The notes beneath the pieces are model-generated. The model was given only the letters and a program-made list of their open reading frames with translations, did not search any database and was not told the DNA's origin. From assembly GCA_017591395.1 (NCBI GenBank), contig WEDG01000724.1:62001-126000 (forward strand): a DNA stretch of 64,000 nucleotides. The letters are read 5' to 3'. A program made the position numbers and the translations under genes. Shown piece after piece: positions 1-12,525 of the stretch (positions are counted from its first letter, which is position 1; every line of letters begins with the position of its first letter). This stretch comes from Schistocephalus solidus. Taxonomy: Eukaryota; Platyhelminthes; Cestoda; Diphyllobothriidea; Diphyllobothriidae.

Positions 1-1229
1 CGGAGGATTCTGATCCCGAACTCTCAGCTGGCCTGCCGTGTGGTTGCAGGAGAGTAAAGGACAACGCAGATCACGTCACAGGGCGCATAAACAGTTTGGC
101 AAAAACCTCTTTCCAAACGCCCCCCCCCCCCTCCAGCCTCACTGAATGCATTAGGAGGTTTTTCTGGCCTCAGTCTCAGCGTGACTCCCAAACACAGGGA
201 GTACAGGGGTGGCGTATGGGGTAATCATACAGATTCGCAGTCTGTGTGTGGTACAGCATCTTACACGGGGATTTGTATTATACGCATGTCAAATATGTCA
301 AGACAGCGGCAGGGGTTGCGGCGGCGGTGGCAGCAGTAGCACCAGCACTTCAATGTGCCTCAACAATGGGAGAATGTGCTTCTGCCTCTTGGGTGGCTGC
401 TGGTACTGCGGCGGCGGTACTGTTACTGGCGTAAGTTTGCTACCACCGGGAAAACGCTTGACTGGATTATCCAAAATTCCCATCTCTTCCGCCCCCTCCC
501 CTCCCCCGTCACACTTCCATCCCCCGCTGTAGTCCGCGCACTATAACTTTCCTAACAACCCCCCAGTGCCCCAGCTCTCTTCCTCCTCTCAGCAGTTGCG
601 GTTGTGCAGCCAGGCCGAGTCGTTTCACTAACTAGTAGTCTGTGAAACGCCGGAAGGTGGAAGCGAGGTTGCTACACTCGCGAGGCAATGGCGTCAGCGC
701 AAATTAAGTATGTCTCCAATTCTGGTGTTTGACCAGCAGTTGGGCAATCTTGTCTTGCACAACTACGTTTGGATTTGGAACCTTTCGTTTCAGATTGCAA
801 AGGCTGGTTTTAACAGGCCACATAATGGGGAGTAAACAACAACCGTGCTACGCATAGTACTGTGGGAAGGGGGTTCGCCAACCAGTTTACAGGACAGGCT
901 GGTAACGTTGCATTTTGGGGCTCAATCTGGGGCAGCCGCATAACAACCAATAAGCTATGCGGGAAGAAGCACCAATGACGACCTTCCCACGGTATAGGAT
1001 AGTCCCAATCTTAACCGACAGGACCATTGACCCATGGTTGAAAAATCAAGTGTTGCACTTTATACATAATGGCCAAACAATTCGGTTTTAAATTCCAGGT
1101 TCTCCGAAATTGATTTGGATATGACTGGCAGATGCTTATTATTTAAGCAGAAATGGACATACCAGGCTTTCTTGTCTTTCATAGTACTCCTTCTGGTATA
1201 CGTAAATGTATGTGCATTTTTAATATAAG

Positions 1230-1322
1230 CGCGTTATCGGGCGAGTTCGAGGCTCGGGCGCCGCAGCGCCTGGGGTTGGGTATGGCTGGCTGATGACGGC
1301 TAATAAGCCAGAAATGGCCAGA
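1230..1322 (+). mobile_element. Family-A tRNA-derived SINE, 5'-truncated
   Basis: The fragment keeps a degenerate B box (gagttcgaggctc) and the family tail gggtatggctggctgatgac followed by ggctaataagccagaaatgg. The 5' tRNA head is missing. Confidence 0.75.
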
Positions 1323-1548
1323 CTAGACTAACCTACCTTACTACATGGAGTGGTCTAGTAAGTCGTTGTGATCTATTCGGATGTACCTTTTACTGCCACT
1401 TTTGCTTCTTGGGACAAGTCTCACATATTGTTTAATAATATTTTTTTCTACTTTACATGGTCAACGTAAACTTTTATGTTGAGCTTTCAATATTTCTTTA
1501 TCCGTTTGATAAAAATGAGCATTTATGTTTTCTTTTCCCTCCAATTAA

Positions 1549-2830
1549 AGTTTCAGAGCTGTGACAGCTGCCAGTGACATGTATGCTGTAAGCAAGAAGG
1601 ACGCTATGTCTGAAAGATTGGCTCACGAGTGCTTCGCCAAGTTCACAAATGGCAGGTCTGAAATCAAAGACGACCGACTGTTTTCTTTGCGGAACATCAG
1701 ACTGCAGTCTTAAAAGAAAATGCTCTGAAATCCAGCAGAAAATTAATGGAAAATTTACAATGCCACTCCCAGCCCACCGTCAATTACTCGAGGTCGACGG
1801 TGAAAGCTCACGAGTCTGCAGCATGGGTAGCACATATTTTGCCGAAAAAGAAACAGTGTGCGTCGATGGTTCACTATAGCTGCCGGCTACCTTCCGCGGC
1901 ACAAAGGCAGCAGTGGAAACAAGCAAAAAATTCCTGCGAATATTTCCAGGTTAAAATTGAAAAATCAATGAATTCATCGATTAATTACTGGACAAACCTG
2001 TTTTCCGAATCGTTTTTTCGGTAACTATGGGTTGTGTACAGTACCAAAAGGCCAGAAACCCTAGGCTCGTGTAAAACGGGACCGGTGATGATAGAGGTTT
2101 TACGGACGAGGCATTATAGCGGGTAATATAAGTTGTATACGGTCCTTGCAAAATTGCATTTGCTGTTCTTTCCGTCACTTGAAATTTCGAAGTCGATAGT
2201 GCGCATCTGTTATAAAGGCTCCAAGAATTTATAGTTATAGCGGTTTGAAAGCCTTGGAATTACTTCCTGGCCGGTTTCGCCCGCACAGCCTTCGATAGAG
2301 TCCTGTTGCATCGAAATTGGTGTAACAAGGATAATTTTTCTGGTGGGAAACATTCGCGGATCGAAACCTTTTCCATCTTCGATCATAAAGCAAAACACCA
2401 GTCTGGGGTTTCTGGCTTTCTTGGTGTTGTACCTAACCTACCGATATCGATTTTCTAAACAACAATTTCTCTATCAAATAGTCATTGGCGATGAGAAGTT
2501 GCATCTCTACATCAACAGGAAGCAGTCAAATGTGCGGGTGAGTGTTGATGAGCACGCCATAACTCCTCAAAATAATGTGATTTGGTAGCAGAACCATACC
2601 ATCGACAGAAACAGTCTTACTATGCAGTGTAAATTAAATTATTTGACATGAACCAGCTAACTGTCGAGGAGAACTAATTCTACCGCATGGCAACTCCCGA
2701 CCTCCGCTAAATTGCCATCCAGGAACTCAACTTGGAAGTTCTGACGCATCCAACTTACTCTCCTGACCTCGCTTTGTCAGTCTGTCGCCTTTTTTGGCCT
2801 TTTTTCGGGTGGCCTAACATTCGGCAAGGA
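1549..2830 (+). mobile_element. Decayed mariner-type DNA transposon
   Basis: Short translated pieces match the mariner (DD34D) transposase layout. Near 1620-1690 the frame reads ECFAKFTNGRSEIKDDR, like the helix-turn-helix region of the family. At about 2460-2520 it reads FLYQIVIGDEKLHLY, matching the TGDEKW motif that carries the first catalytic Asp. At about 2730-2790 it reads LEVLTHPTYSPDLA, matching the HPPYSPDLAPSD motif of the later catalytic Asp; the final SD is changed here. Stops and frameshifts separate the pieces, so it cannot make a transposase. The gap between the first two pieces is too long because another element sits inside it. Identification is by motif only, and the terminal repeats of the mariner itself were not located. 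Confidence 0.7.
2030..2438. mobile_element. MITE-like insert with inverted ends, nested in the mariner relic
   Basis: The two ends are inverted relatives over about 35 nt: left ggttgtgtacagtacc then ggccagaaaccctagg, right ctggggtttctggctttc then gttgtacctaacc. By eye about six positions differ. The 409-nt interior has no coding capacity. Its position between two mariner transposase motifs explains their excess spacing. A target-site duplication is not clear. Confidence 0.55.
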
Positions 2831-3100
2831 TAAAGACCATAAACAACTCATTTGAGTCTAAAATTAAATGCTCCTGGAAAACGTTCATATTGGTTTTATG
2901 GAGCAGAAAAAAAGTGCGTTTCACAAGAAAGCACATTGTTCGGGAATGAATTCCGACAAATGCAAAGCTGACTGGGGTAGTCATGTCTGGTTTGTTTACC
3001 GTCATTAGGTAGTCGTTCCCAAACGCAGATTTGGATAACCTGTTATTCAAACTCGGATTCTTTGGTCATTAGGCGTTTTTTTCAAGTCCAGTGTGTTAAT

Positions 3101-3485
3101 TGTGTGCCCCCTAAACGAGCCTCGTGGTATATGCGTTGGACCAACACGGGGGCCACATCAGGGCACGTCATGCGTTATTCGGGTTGCGCTCCGCTAACAA
3201 ATGCCGAACATGGGAGGTGTGGTGGCACACCTAGGGGCGGCTAGGACTTAGGGGACCCGGTCGTGCCAGCCACCTGCGTCCTTTCCCGCCTCCGGTCTTC
3301 TTGACTCTGTCTTGACACCGGGTTCAGGTGGGGGAGGATGAGAGAGTGCGGTAGATGCAGCGCAAGTCTACTATCACTTTAAACTAAATCACGCGCAAGT
3401 CACCGTCCCTGCTCCACTTTCCCAGTAAGCCTACGGTGGACATCGTCGGACTACGACGGTCGAACTGTCATGTTAATTGTCCTGT
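3101..3485 (+). repeat. Module-B dispersed repeat
   Basis: This is a copy of a repeat of about 380 nt, seen about ten times in the window. Diagnostic pieces in order are gccccctaaacg, gttggaccaacacgggggcc, gcgttattcgggttgcgctc, cttgactctgtcttgacacc, gtctactatcactttaaact and cggtggacatcgtcggacta. I do not recognise the family and see no coding capacity. Confidence 0.85.
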
Positions 3486-4413
3486 CGAGAAGCTTCAGAA
3501 CCCTAGGACGGATGGTCATCCATCCTACGGTCAAGTAGCTAACAATACTTTCAAACTAATCAGGCAGCGATCGGTAATCACGGCAACCAAAATACAAAAA
3601 ACGATTAAGAATGAGACTTTTGACATTGAAAATATATTTAAATTTCAGTTGTTGCAGTGACTACTACCGTTGGTCGTTCAAAACGTCTGATGATCATTGC
3701 GCCTGTCCTGAGTTCTTCGCATCTTCCCTTCAACGCTTCCGGCAAGTGGCATAAATTACCCTTCAGCCTGAAATTAACCCCAATGTTTGTAATTCGAGAA
3801 GACTGGTAAACCCTAGGCAAAATTCAGAACTATAAGGCCGCATTTTTGGGGTTTTGACTCGACTGTCGGTTGCCGATAGCAATGTCAAAAAGAATTGTCT
3901 GTTCAACTGTCACTGAGGTCTGGCTATTTACACCGACGGGGCAGAGATTTTCGATCGAGATAGCTGCTGACAGCCAAAGGGGTGAGGATTTAAACAGAGA
4001 ACAGAATCGTAATTTTTTGCAATAAAAACCTCACTGGCAGTAAACAATCTCCGTTGGAGGTGAACTGTGTGAAAGCGAAATATGAATTGGCAGTAAAATT
4101 GGTCAAATGGGTCTTATAGTCAATCTTCGCGAGCGCAAAAAAATGGTCAACACTCGCGCACCTATGGAGGTCCTATACAGTCTCACTTCGCTTCTAGCTA
4201 CTGCACTGTCAATTCTGACTAAGAATTTAGACGCGGTTAGGGGGTTGGAGGTTTGGTAACTGCATCGTATGCCACCGATTAAACCCCTGTATAACTCTCT
4301 CTGCAATAAGGTTTTTAGCCCTTAAAGAGCTTTCATCGGTAAGGATTTCAAAAATTGGGGTATAAATGCGCAAAACATTTTATGTTAATTACTAGTCTAA
4401 ATGAGCCATGTTT

Positions 4414-4788
4414 TCAGGACAACTTCGGCCTTGAAGACCATGCAGCGATAAGTGCTCCACAGCTAATCAAAATGCAACTGATCGCAAACCTGTCAACACT
4501 TCTCGGGATAGATGTTAGCCCTTTCGTAGAGCAAAGAGGGCCATATTTCCCATATTTTTGTGCACCCATTCCGTAACCAACCGCAAAAATAGTATTCGGG
4601 AACTCGGGGTTTCTGGGGTAAATAGGCAGGAGCAGCAGGTTATTTCCATTCCCCGTTTCCGTAGCCAGTTTATCGACCAATCGCATGGTCAGATAACCGG
4701 ATGGGGTCTCGTGCTTATAGGCATCTGAAGAAAGAAGCTTCCCAATCCTTGTCGCCAGAGTATCATCTACGCATGGGGGGGGGAACAT
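4414..4788 (-). CDS. Unidentified 124-codon open frame
   Basis: This frame starts with ATG at 4788-4786 and encodes a product of mixed composition with a hydrophobic stretch near its end (ISCILISCGALIAAW). No family was recognised. It lies inside the large intron downstream of the MEIS linker exon, on the same strand, but has no homeodomain-like residues and no clear splice sites. Confidence 0.15.
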   Translation of the reverse strand: MFPPPCVDDTLATRIGKLLSSDAYKHETPSGYLTMRLVDKLATETGNGNNLLLLPIYPRNPEFPNTIFAVGYGMGAQKYGKYGPLCSTKGLTSIPRSVDRFAISCILISCGALIAAWSSRPKLS

Positions 4789-7700
4789 TTGGGTCTGCGC
4801 CGCAGTCCCAATGGCTTCAGCCTAGGGACGCACACAAACACGCCCTAGACACCTGGAGCAACAGGGGATGATCACGGCATCAGTAGACTTCCGATGCATA
4901 CAAGACGCCGAATCGTCGACCATACGGTCTGACTGTCTGACCCATTGATTGGCACAACGCTGATTGGAGCGCAGTCTGTGCTAGGAAGTGGCCGTTAGCT
5001 GCATTTTCCCTTCTGAGACAATCACGCGAGTAGATACCGGTCTGCTAGCCCTCAGATATGACAGAGAGCATGAGGGCACGTTTTACTCTTTCTTCTGAGA
5101 TGTATTCGCTTGCAGACCTACGGATAGCTCAAAATTTCTGTTTGTGCGCCAACTGATGTTCGTGGAATTCACTTATACCGTCCCATAAAGTCTCCCTGTC
5201 TGCGGTTATATCAACAAGCGAAAATAGAATACAGTATAACTTAGAAACAGAAGTACTTGAATAATCAGTTTTGTGTCTTATAAATGCTTTTGCTTTAGTG
5301 TTCACTTCATAGCCCTGACTGACAGGCACTCGTGGATCAACAATTAACTGATGGATGTGATCTAAACCCCTTTTCTCATTATGTTACAATTGCATCATCA
5401 ATCATTTCTACATGCTGTTCACTTATAAACCGTCCGCGTGTAATACCACCCGGCACACTTGCGGGTGGTAGATAACCAACATTAAGTCTGTATTCACGTA
5501 ACACTGCTGGGTAGGCGCTCACCGATCGGTTACGGGACTCACTCATCCGGTTCTACCTTTGGCTCCCTCTCGAGACCGCCCCCCGCCGGCAGCCACACAG
5601 TGGCTAATAGTATAGGCATTAGAACATTATCGAGAACGCCAGGGAGACTGGAATGACCCGTTTGGGCTTATGAGTCGTCCTCAGCCAACTAGTGTATTAG
5701 TCTATTTCCCTCAGATAGACTGAACTGAACTGACTGATCTTTACCGAGCGTTAACTGCGAAGTGAACTGTTCTTAGGTCGGGTGAATAAGTATTCAAGGG
5801 AATGCAATGGTGATATCTTCAGAAGAGACTGAACATCGATAGGGCAGGTATGAAAAGGTCACGCTATAGTGGTACCACGGCATCTTGAACACTGATCTCG
5901 ACACCCTCAGTATTCTTGAACCTTGGATTGATGCGATGGAAGAGTGGTTAGAGTCGGTTATCTCCGAATTAATGCTCTTCGGGAAATCATCTTTCTACCC
6001 AGTCATCCTACAGCTAGTGTACCTGGGAACCGATGGCTTAACCGAGTGCTCGGCAGATCGGTTGGGCACATTCTGACTGGATTTAACTTGGTCCACCGTG
6101 CCGCAGAAAGCAAGTTTCGGCCGAATAATAGCAAAAAATCAAAATCACTTAAACTTGCCTGGCCGAAAGCCTGACTGCGAGAATATCAGAGCCTCTAAAT
6201 AAGATGAAGGACCAGATTCCTTCGCCATATCCCCCTGACGTTATAATTTTATGTCATCACGATACCACTTATTTCCCTCCCCCAGTGCACATCTTGCCCT
6301 CGTATTGCTGCCACTTGGCATCTGCTACCAGCAGGCACGCGGGTTTCCGCCTACTCAGACGGTCATCACACGGGCTCGTAGCATGATGACCTTGACGGCT
6401 GATAAGACGGAGCCCAATTGTGCGCACTCATTGAAGTACCATTTGCAAGGCCTGTGAGACCGAAAGAAGTACCTGAAAATGCGAGCTCCATCCGCAGGCC
6501 CTAACAAGTTCCAACATGTTACTTTTTTTCGGTGCTTTCCTCTGTCGATGAGGGTGGGTGTATTTAGCGCTCTTGTCGACAACACGAAACAAACCGACGG
6601 TGACAGCTTCGGCGGCTGTGGCTTCCACCGTGTGAACTAGTGATTTAGCACATGAGAAGGCAGATTTTCATACCTTTGCGGTTTTGGCGGCCAACGATCG
6701 AAATTGGGACAATCCGAACCCACCGGACTGGGCGCAGGTAGATAGGCTTGGTGTGTCCGGACCGGTAAATGAGATCAGAGGAAGATCGGCCAACTACAGT
6801 CCAGCCTGGATGGCGGCGATAAAAGGCTTATCCACGTCCTTTTTCGGCCAGCCAACGTGCATGACAGGACAGAAATTGACATGACTACACACAGCACATT
6901 TTGGTCCGCAAGTTAGACCAAACCAATGAGGCAGCAGCTCTGTAAGACTAGAGCTCCACCAGACAGATTAACTAGGCGTAACTGTATCAGTCATTTCGGG
7001 TGTGAATGGGCATACACCGATCAGAGTAGTTTCACAACAATCAGCAAGGTCTCATTTGCGGATACTGCATCTGTTTGGCTCCAGTAGCGCGTACTGGTCA
7101 GAGGTAGGTTTTACTAAGTATGTCTAAAGAGTAGTTGCTCATTAGTCTCCACGTCCTTTTCGATCAAAGATGGAAAGAGGCCACGAAGAACGTTTTGAAC
7201 CTTCTGAGGGTGGAATGAGGGCGTCAGTACACTGGGCCACTTAGGTAACAAGATTATTCCACGACCCAGGAATCAGGTCAACAGGGCTATGGCAACCTGT
7301 CGGTCCCTACTTGCTTCAAAGTAGCTTACCCAAAATACACACTTGCTGTTTCTGATGTCTCTATAACTCATTTAATAATACGATGCCACTTCACAACGGT
7401 CAAGTAATTTGCTGATCGAATTCTGAATGATGTCATACATCCCCTTTATCCTGAACTAATTTTCGGGATGTCTCGCCGTCTCATGCACCGTGGCTTTCAA
7501 TATACCTCTTGGGGTACGTTAGTATACCAACGTTCTGCACTGCCATCTCTGTCGCCATATCTTACGTGTAAGCATGCCGAAATGCAGTAACTGAGACTCT
7601 ACTTTTTCCTATAATAATTGCCTATTTTTATACAAACCCACTCAATTAATTTATATTCAGACCACGTGAATAGCGGAAATATTTTCCTGAAAAATTGGAA

Positions 7701-8124
7701 ATGTTACTTTCAAAATAAAAGCATATTGCTCTTTCTCGCCCCGAGCTCCTCTCTCTCCCTTATGCATACTTGGTTTTTGGCTAAACAGCGTCATGTTTGG
7801 AGAAATCGTTTCGGTAGGTATCGTTTCTGGGTGCTAAAAGAACCCTGCTCTCCAATCTTATGCATGTTCGAGTAAGTATAGATAAGCCTGCGATAACTTT
7901 GGTTCTCAAGACCGGTACCCCGTCCTGCGCGTTTCGCAACCACTTGAATGCCGATTTTTGTATAATCCCTCCTACTGGCAGATGGCAATACAGACACTAA
8001 AGCAGCATTCTCGGTAACCTGCAGGCTGTCCTGTAGAAGCACAGCGTATGCGCTCCGGCACGCAAAAGTGATCAACTCTTTTCTGGAAATCAAAACGTGT
8101 ATATTCTCATTTGCAGGAATTTAC

Positions 8125-9018
8125 CTTGAGGCTTAACTGAACATCATTTGCCGAATTCTTCATAGGGAGCAGATCGTTCACGTAGAGTGAGGAGTTCCGA
8201 TGCTCCAATGAGATGCCGCCACCACCGCCGCCGCCTGGGGGACACTGGGGTCCCTTGTACATGGGGGGTGACCCGGATCCATAGCCTGCAAGGGAGTGCT
8301 GCTGCTGCTGCTGCTGGTGGTGGTGGTGGTGATTGGACAGCAGAGAGGCTGTTGTGTAAGCGGAAGTAGTGGGTACAGCATCGGTGCTGGAGGGGGCTGC
8401 GCCTCGTCCCCCTCCACTGCACGGAAAGGAGTCCGTGGGATGAAAGGAGTCCCGGGAGTAGTGCTGCTGCTGCTGCTGCGGCTGCTGGTGCACCTGATGC
8501 TGGGACTGTGATGTATGCAGGGGATGTCCTGTGGCATAGCCCGAGGCCGGATTCTGTGCGTCAAAAAACGGTGAATTCCTGTGCTCGTAGGGCCCCCCAG
8601 CGCCGGCAGGATAGCTGGCTCTCCGCTGGTCGGCGGTCATTGGATGGCTGCTGGAATGCTGACCCATGCTTGGGTAAATCTGGCCCAAACCCGACAATTC
8701 GTTCATCTGCCCGCCCGCAGCGCCGTACATTGCTCGAGCAGTCGAGTCGAGGGGAGAGAAACGGTCAACGCCGAAGCCGCGTCCACCGCCAAGCTCTGAA
8801 CCCTCTGCCGGAGAGATGTGTGAGGGGTCCAGGGGCAGGTGGGACTGTCTGTGTCCTGCGTGCGGACCCGAGAGTCCGTGCTGGGAGGAGGCCTGAGGAC
8901 TGTTGGCGGATCCCGTGGAACCAGCTGATTCACGATCCTCCACCATGAGGTCAGTAGGCATTCGACTTCGCAGGGAACTAATGTAGCGTGAACAGAAGTT
9001 GTCACAGAGTTCGTGCAC
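8125..9018 (-). CDS. meis: MEIS/homothorax-class gene, end of MEIS domain plus long linker exon
   Basis: This minus-strand exon has 894 nt (298 codons, phase 0 both ends). It has a tttcctag acceptor and an AAG|gtaaat donor. It opens with [16 protein letters not shown] and then MPTDLMVEDRES, the end of the MEIS domain; compare the family's [20 protein letters not shown]. About 260 linker residues follow, rich in Ser, Gly, Pro, His and Gln, including a run of five His plus seven Gln and a run of five Gln. This linker is much longer than in vertebrate MEIS. The frame stays open only five codons past the donor before a stop, so intron retention would give a protein without a homeodomain. I looked for the homeodomain signature WFINARRR on the minus strand below 8124 and did not see it, so those exons probably lie outside the window. 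Confidence 0.92.
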
Positions 9019-10629
9019 CTAGGAAACACAGAACAGACAGTGGAAGATGACAGCGCTTGGGTTATATACACTACCCACTTTTGCTCCTCATCTGAGGAAA
9101 GTGACTTATCAGAGGAGGGGGGTCAGGGAACTCCTAAGATCTTCAAGAGTAACATGGTAGCCAAGCTCAGTTAACTGTGTTTCTGATGCCCAGCAACTAA
9201 TGACTCGATTGCCGATTATCAAACCATTATCGCGCTAGAGGGCCACCCTCCTCGATGCAGGGGGAGCCGTTTATTATCATGGGTATGCGATAATGTAGCG
9301 GCTGCATTCTCTAAATACTGCAAATCCCAGCGTAGGAATTATCCGCAGCTGATGCTGCCTCTGATGGTGGTTTCAAGCATGAATAGAAAATTCAGACAAA
9401 TAAAGTTGTTGTTTCAGTGGTCACATCTACTTCTTCTCAACTACTTCCTGGAACGGGCATGTTTACCTATATCTATTAAGGTTGAGAGTGGGAGTTCCAA
9501 TTTAAACTCCCTGCAACGGACCTCTGAGCGACAGGGGTGCAAGAAATCCACCAGCTACAAGAGCGGCTTGGAAGGAACGGTTGGGCCCGGAACTGTATCC
9601 CCACGTGATTGGGACCTCGCTGGAAGCCTGGACTGACTGATAGTGACAATATGGAAGCACAGATAGGGCGTGCATTGTATCGCATCGGAGGTGCCGTCGA
9701 AGTCACAGAACGTCTCGCTCGCAACCCAAAGATGGGCCTGGCAAACGGACAGTTTGTGCGACCGAATCGTGTTCACTTAGGGACAGACAAACTGTGCATC
9801 CGATTGTCGTCTACCGCAGTCCCTGTAAGGATTGTCCCGCAACTACTCAGAAAATAGAGGGCAACAAAGGAAGAAAAGGGTTGCGCGAAAAGAAGGCGCC
9901 TTTTTGGCAGGTTGACCTGTCATCTTGACGCTTGGAGCGAAAGCGCACCCTCCGTGTTACTGCCACGTCGATAATCAGCTGAGGCGCGAGCGAGGCTGCA
10001 AGCGAAGTGGTAGGGACGTAGCAGTTTGACTCTCAATCACTGAACAGATGCACCGAACTCAATCACCCACACGAGGCTCTATGTGGTGAAGCTGAAGAAC
10101 GCCCTTCAACTCCGTGGTTGTAGACTGTTTATAAGATTCCGCACACTCGTGTGCAGAACTCTGGTTAGTTCACCGATTAACATGCTCGTCTGGTTAAGTT
10201 CTATGTAGCTATGGTAATAAAGTTGAAAATTGGTCATAAAACAAACAAATGCATATCACTTCAAACGCTAGATGCTCCTCCCTCAACTTTAACAATGTAT
10301 GCACCCTGGTCTGTTTGACCCAACTGTAAGGAGACATTCTGTCTCCACATCGTATGCACAAAGGTCAGTCGCAGAACCATGGCGTCTGACACATTTATAG
10401 CTTGAAAAAAACGGCGTTTTGGTGCCTACTAATAGCTCTTACTTTGAGATACCAGGAAAACGAGGGATTCTGGGAATGTCTGTCGGCGAGGCCTTACCCA
10501 TCCGATGTAGTACTCGAACCGTTCGGATCTGCCCTGCTCGAATTCGGCCCAAGTCGAGGATGAAGAACAAATTAGCTGTGGATGGCACTATCCCGGAGTT
10601 AGTTTCCATGTAAGTGACAGAAGCGACAA

Positions 10630-11028
10630 ATCAGTTCAACCGTCGTAGTCCAACGATGTCCCTCGTATGCTCCATAGAATGGTCGGGCTGCTACCGCTGC
10701 TACCTCCCTCACCCGTCTGTGTCTGATGTCAAGACAGAATCAAGAAGACCGGAGGTGGGGTCGGGCGCAGGTGGCTGGCGTGTGAGGAGACTCGCCTGAC
10801 CATGCCAGCACGCCTGAAACAGATCGAACCGGGTGGGAGCGCCATACATGTCAAGAATGACTGGTGCGACGTGAGCCTGCACCTACGCCTGCCACAACAC
10901 CCACCCCTGCCCGCCCTGTTCGGCATTCGCTATGGAAGCTCAATCCGAATAACACCTGTCGTGCCCTGATCTGCCCCTCCGTGTTGATCCAGCGCATCTA
11001 CCACGCGGCCCGTCTAAGGGGCACCAGA
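10630..11028 (-). repeat. Module-B dispersed repeat, minus strand
   Basis: This is the reverse-oriented copy: caaccgtcgtagtccaacga at its left end, caagaagaccggaggtgggg in the middle and ccacgcggcccgtctaaggg at its right end. It lies in the 3.5-kb MEIS intron. Confidence 0.8.
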
Positions 11029-11627
11029 AACGTCACAGTCGTATGTGCGCAAGCCTACCTGGTCACCGCGCCAACGTCTAGGTTCTTCTCCGGTGGCAGT
11101 ACTGCTGTTGCTGCTGCTGCTGTTCGGTGTGAACGAAGGCCCGTCCGTGAAGCGACATATAGCTGCATCGCAGGCAGTCGTAGCGTTTACGCAGCGCAAC
11201 AGAAGGAAGCTGCTGACGAGCCACGTGCGGAGGAATGCATGAATGCTCGACTGGCCAGCCGCCGCCGCCGCCACCGCCACCGCCAGGGCATACACAAACA
11301 CACGGGACGATCCAGTACACTTGAACGCTGGCGCTGTCGCTGTCGTTGTCACCGCCGCCGCCGCCGCCGTCTCGTGTGTGCGCCCGCGCGTATAATTGTG
11401 TGACAGGAAATTAACGCGTCGTCGTCGTCGTCGTTCTCGCAGTTGTCGTCCTTCAAGTGCGCGGACGCTTGGGCCAACGCGCAGGCACGCACGGAAGCGA
11501 CGCGTCTATCCCGAGCGTGTGCAGGCGTGGCAGCTGGTGTTTTCGTCCGACAGCGCCAGACTCGAACTATTGCCGTAGCAGTCAAATAATACTGACAGAA
11601 CGGGACGACAAATGGCAAGAAGGGGGA

Positions 11628-11642
11628 GGGTTAGGGTTAGGG
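11628..11642 (+). repeat. Short telomere-like TTAGGG tract
   Basis: The sequence gggttagggttaggg holds two and a half TTAGGG units in the 3.5-kb MEIS intron. Confidence 0.7.
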
Positions 11643-12525
11643 AGTGGCCCGAAAAGAGACCCCAGTCCGATGACGACGGCGATGACGTGGACTACGGCGT
11701 CGGTCTACCGCGTGGCATCGAGCCAACAACTGCTCAATCGTACTGGAAGTGACTCAACGCACCAGGTGCGCGACTGTTTGAACTTCCGCATAATGCGACC
11801 GGCTAGGGAACGCCGCCTCGATGTCGAAAACAGCTGTGAGGGGGTAGACCACCGGCCGATTGCGCTCTCAAAGTGCTCGTCGGCAGGCACTTGCATGTAT
11901 TTGTAATTTAAAAGGCCGTCATCGTGCCTGGGCTAACTGGACGCGTGTATACTTCGCGGATTACTATCGCCCAAGCTCGCCGATTGTGACAGTGAGTCTA
12001 GCGGATTCGGTTCACTCCCTTCTCCAGCTGTGAATACTGTCATTCGTCTATAACGGTTGCCAATGGTCTCAGCACACGTAAGATATATTAACTTCAATCG
12101 ATGGCTCGTTCGCATGCAATGGTGGTTGAGAGCCTCCGATTGTTGCTCGCCTGCTGAGCGCGCATAATCCAGCTTTCGAAACCCTAGAGGACCACTGGCC
12201 AGACGGCTGCTTGGACTTTATTCGGGCTCTAAACTTTTCCACAGGTGGTCAGCGCACAGCGCTATGAAATGCAAAATAAATGTTATTTTTTGGTTCCATC
12301 GGTCATTGGGTGGCGTCTTATAGAGTACAACAGCTCGAATTCAGCAGATGAGTGCGCGACTGGTGGAAGACCTTAAACTAGGAGTTTCTATCTCTAGTTC
12401 GGCAGCTACCCAAAACCACCCTCAAAATATTTATTTATTTCCCACCAAAATGACAAAAATCATTACGGGAGGTTATCAGAGCACGGTAATAGTCATTTAC
12501 CAGGACTCCGGCAGTTTCAACTAAC

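Larger units (their letters stand above)
1..8124 (-). other. Partial intron after the last visible MEIS exon
   Basis: More than 8.1 kb follow the 8125 donor without a recognisable homeodomain exon. The stretch holds a short poly-C run near 121-132, a SINE tail fragment (1230-1322), a mariner relic with a nested inverted-repeat insert (1549-2830) and one module-B repeat (3101-3485). A SINE-head fragment lies near 5515-5550. The rest, about 3.5-8.1 kb, shows no gene I can identify. Confidence 0.6.
9019..12525 (-). other. MEIS intron of 3.5 kb
   Basis: This intron lies between the 51-nt microexon and the linker exon. It contains a minus-strand module-B repeat (10630-11028) and a GC-rich stretch at about 10.9-11.6 kb with GCC/GTC triplets. 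A short TTAGGG-like tract lies at 11628-11642. The overlapping open frames in the GC-rich part have no recognisable domain and look like composition artefacts. Confidence 0.7.

Noticed and set aside
601..700. Minus-strand word RFHLP near 650, considered as a MEIS-domain piece
   Set aside because: It is in the wrong order relative to the other exons and has no further similarity.
881..900. Minus-strand VNW word, considered as the homeodomain NNWF motif
   Set aside because: The following residues do not continue as FINARRR.
8187..8948. Several plus-strand frames over 8.2-8.95 kb
   Set aside because: They are antisense shadows of the MEIS linker exon.
10864..11403. 179-codon plus-strand frame and its overlapping minus-strand frames
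   Set aside because: They overlap a module-B repeat and GCC/GTC triplets, with frames open on both strands, as expected from composition.
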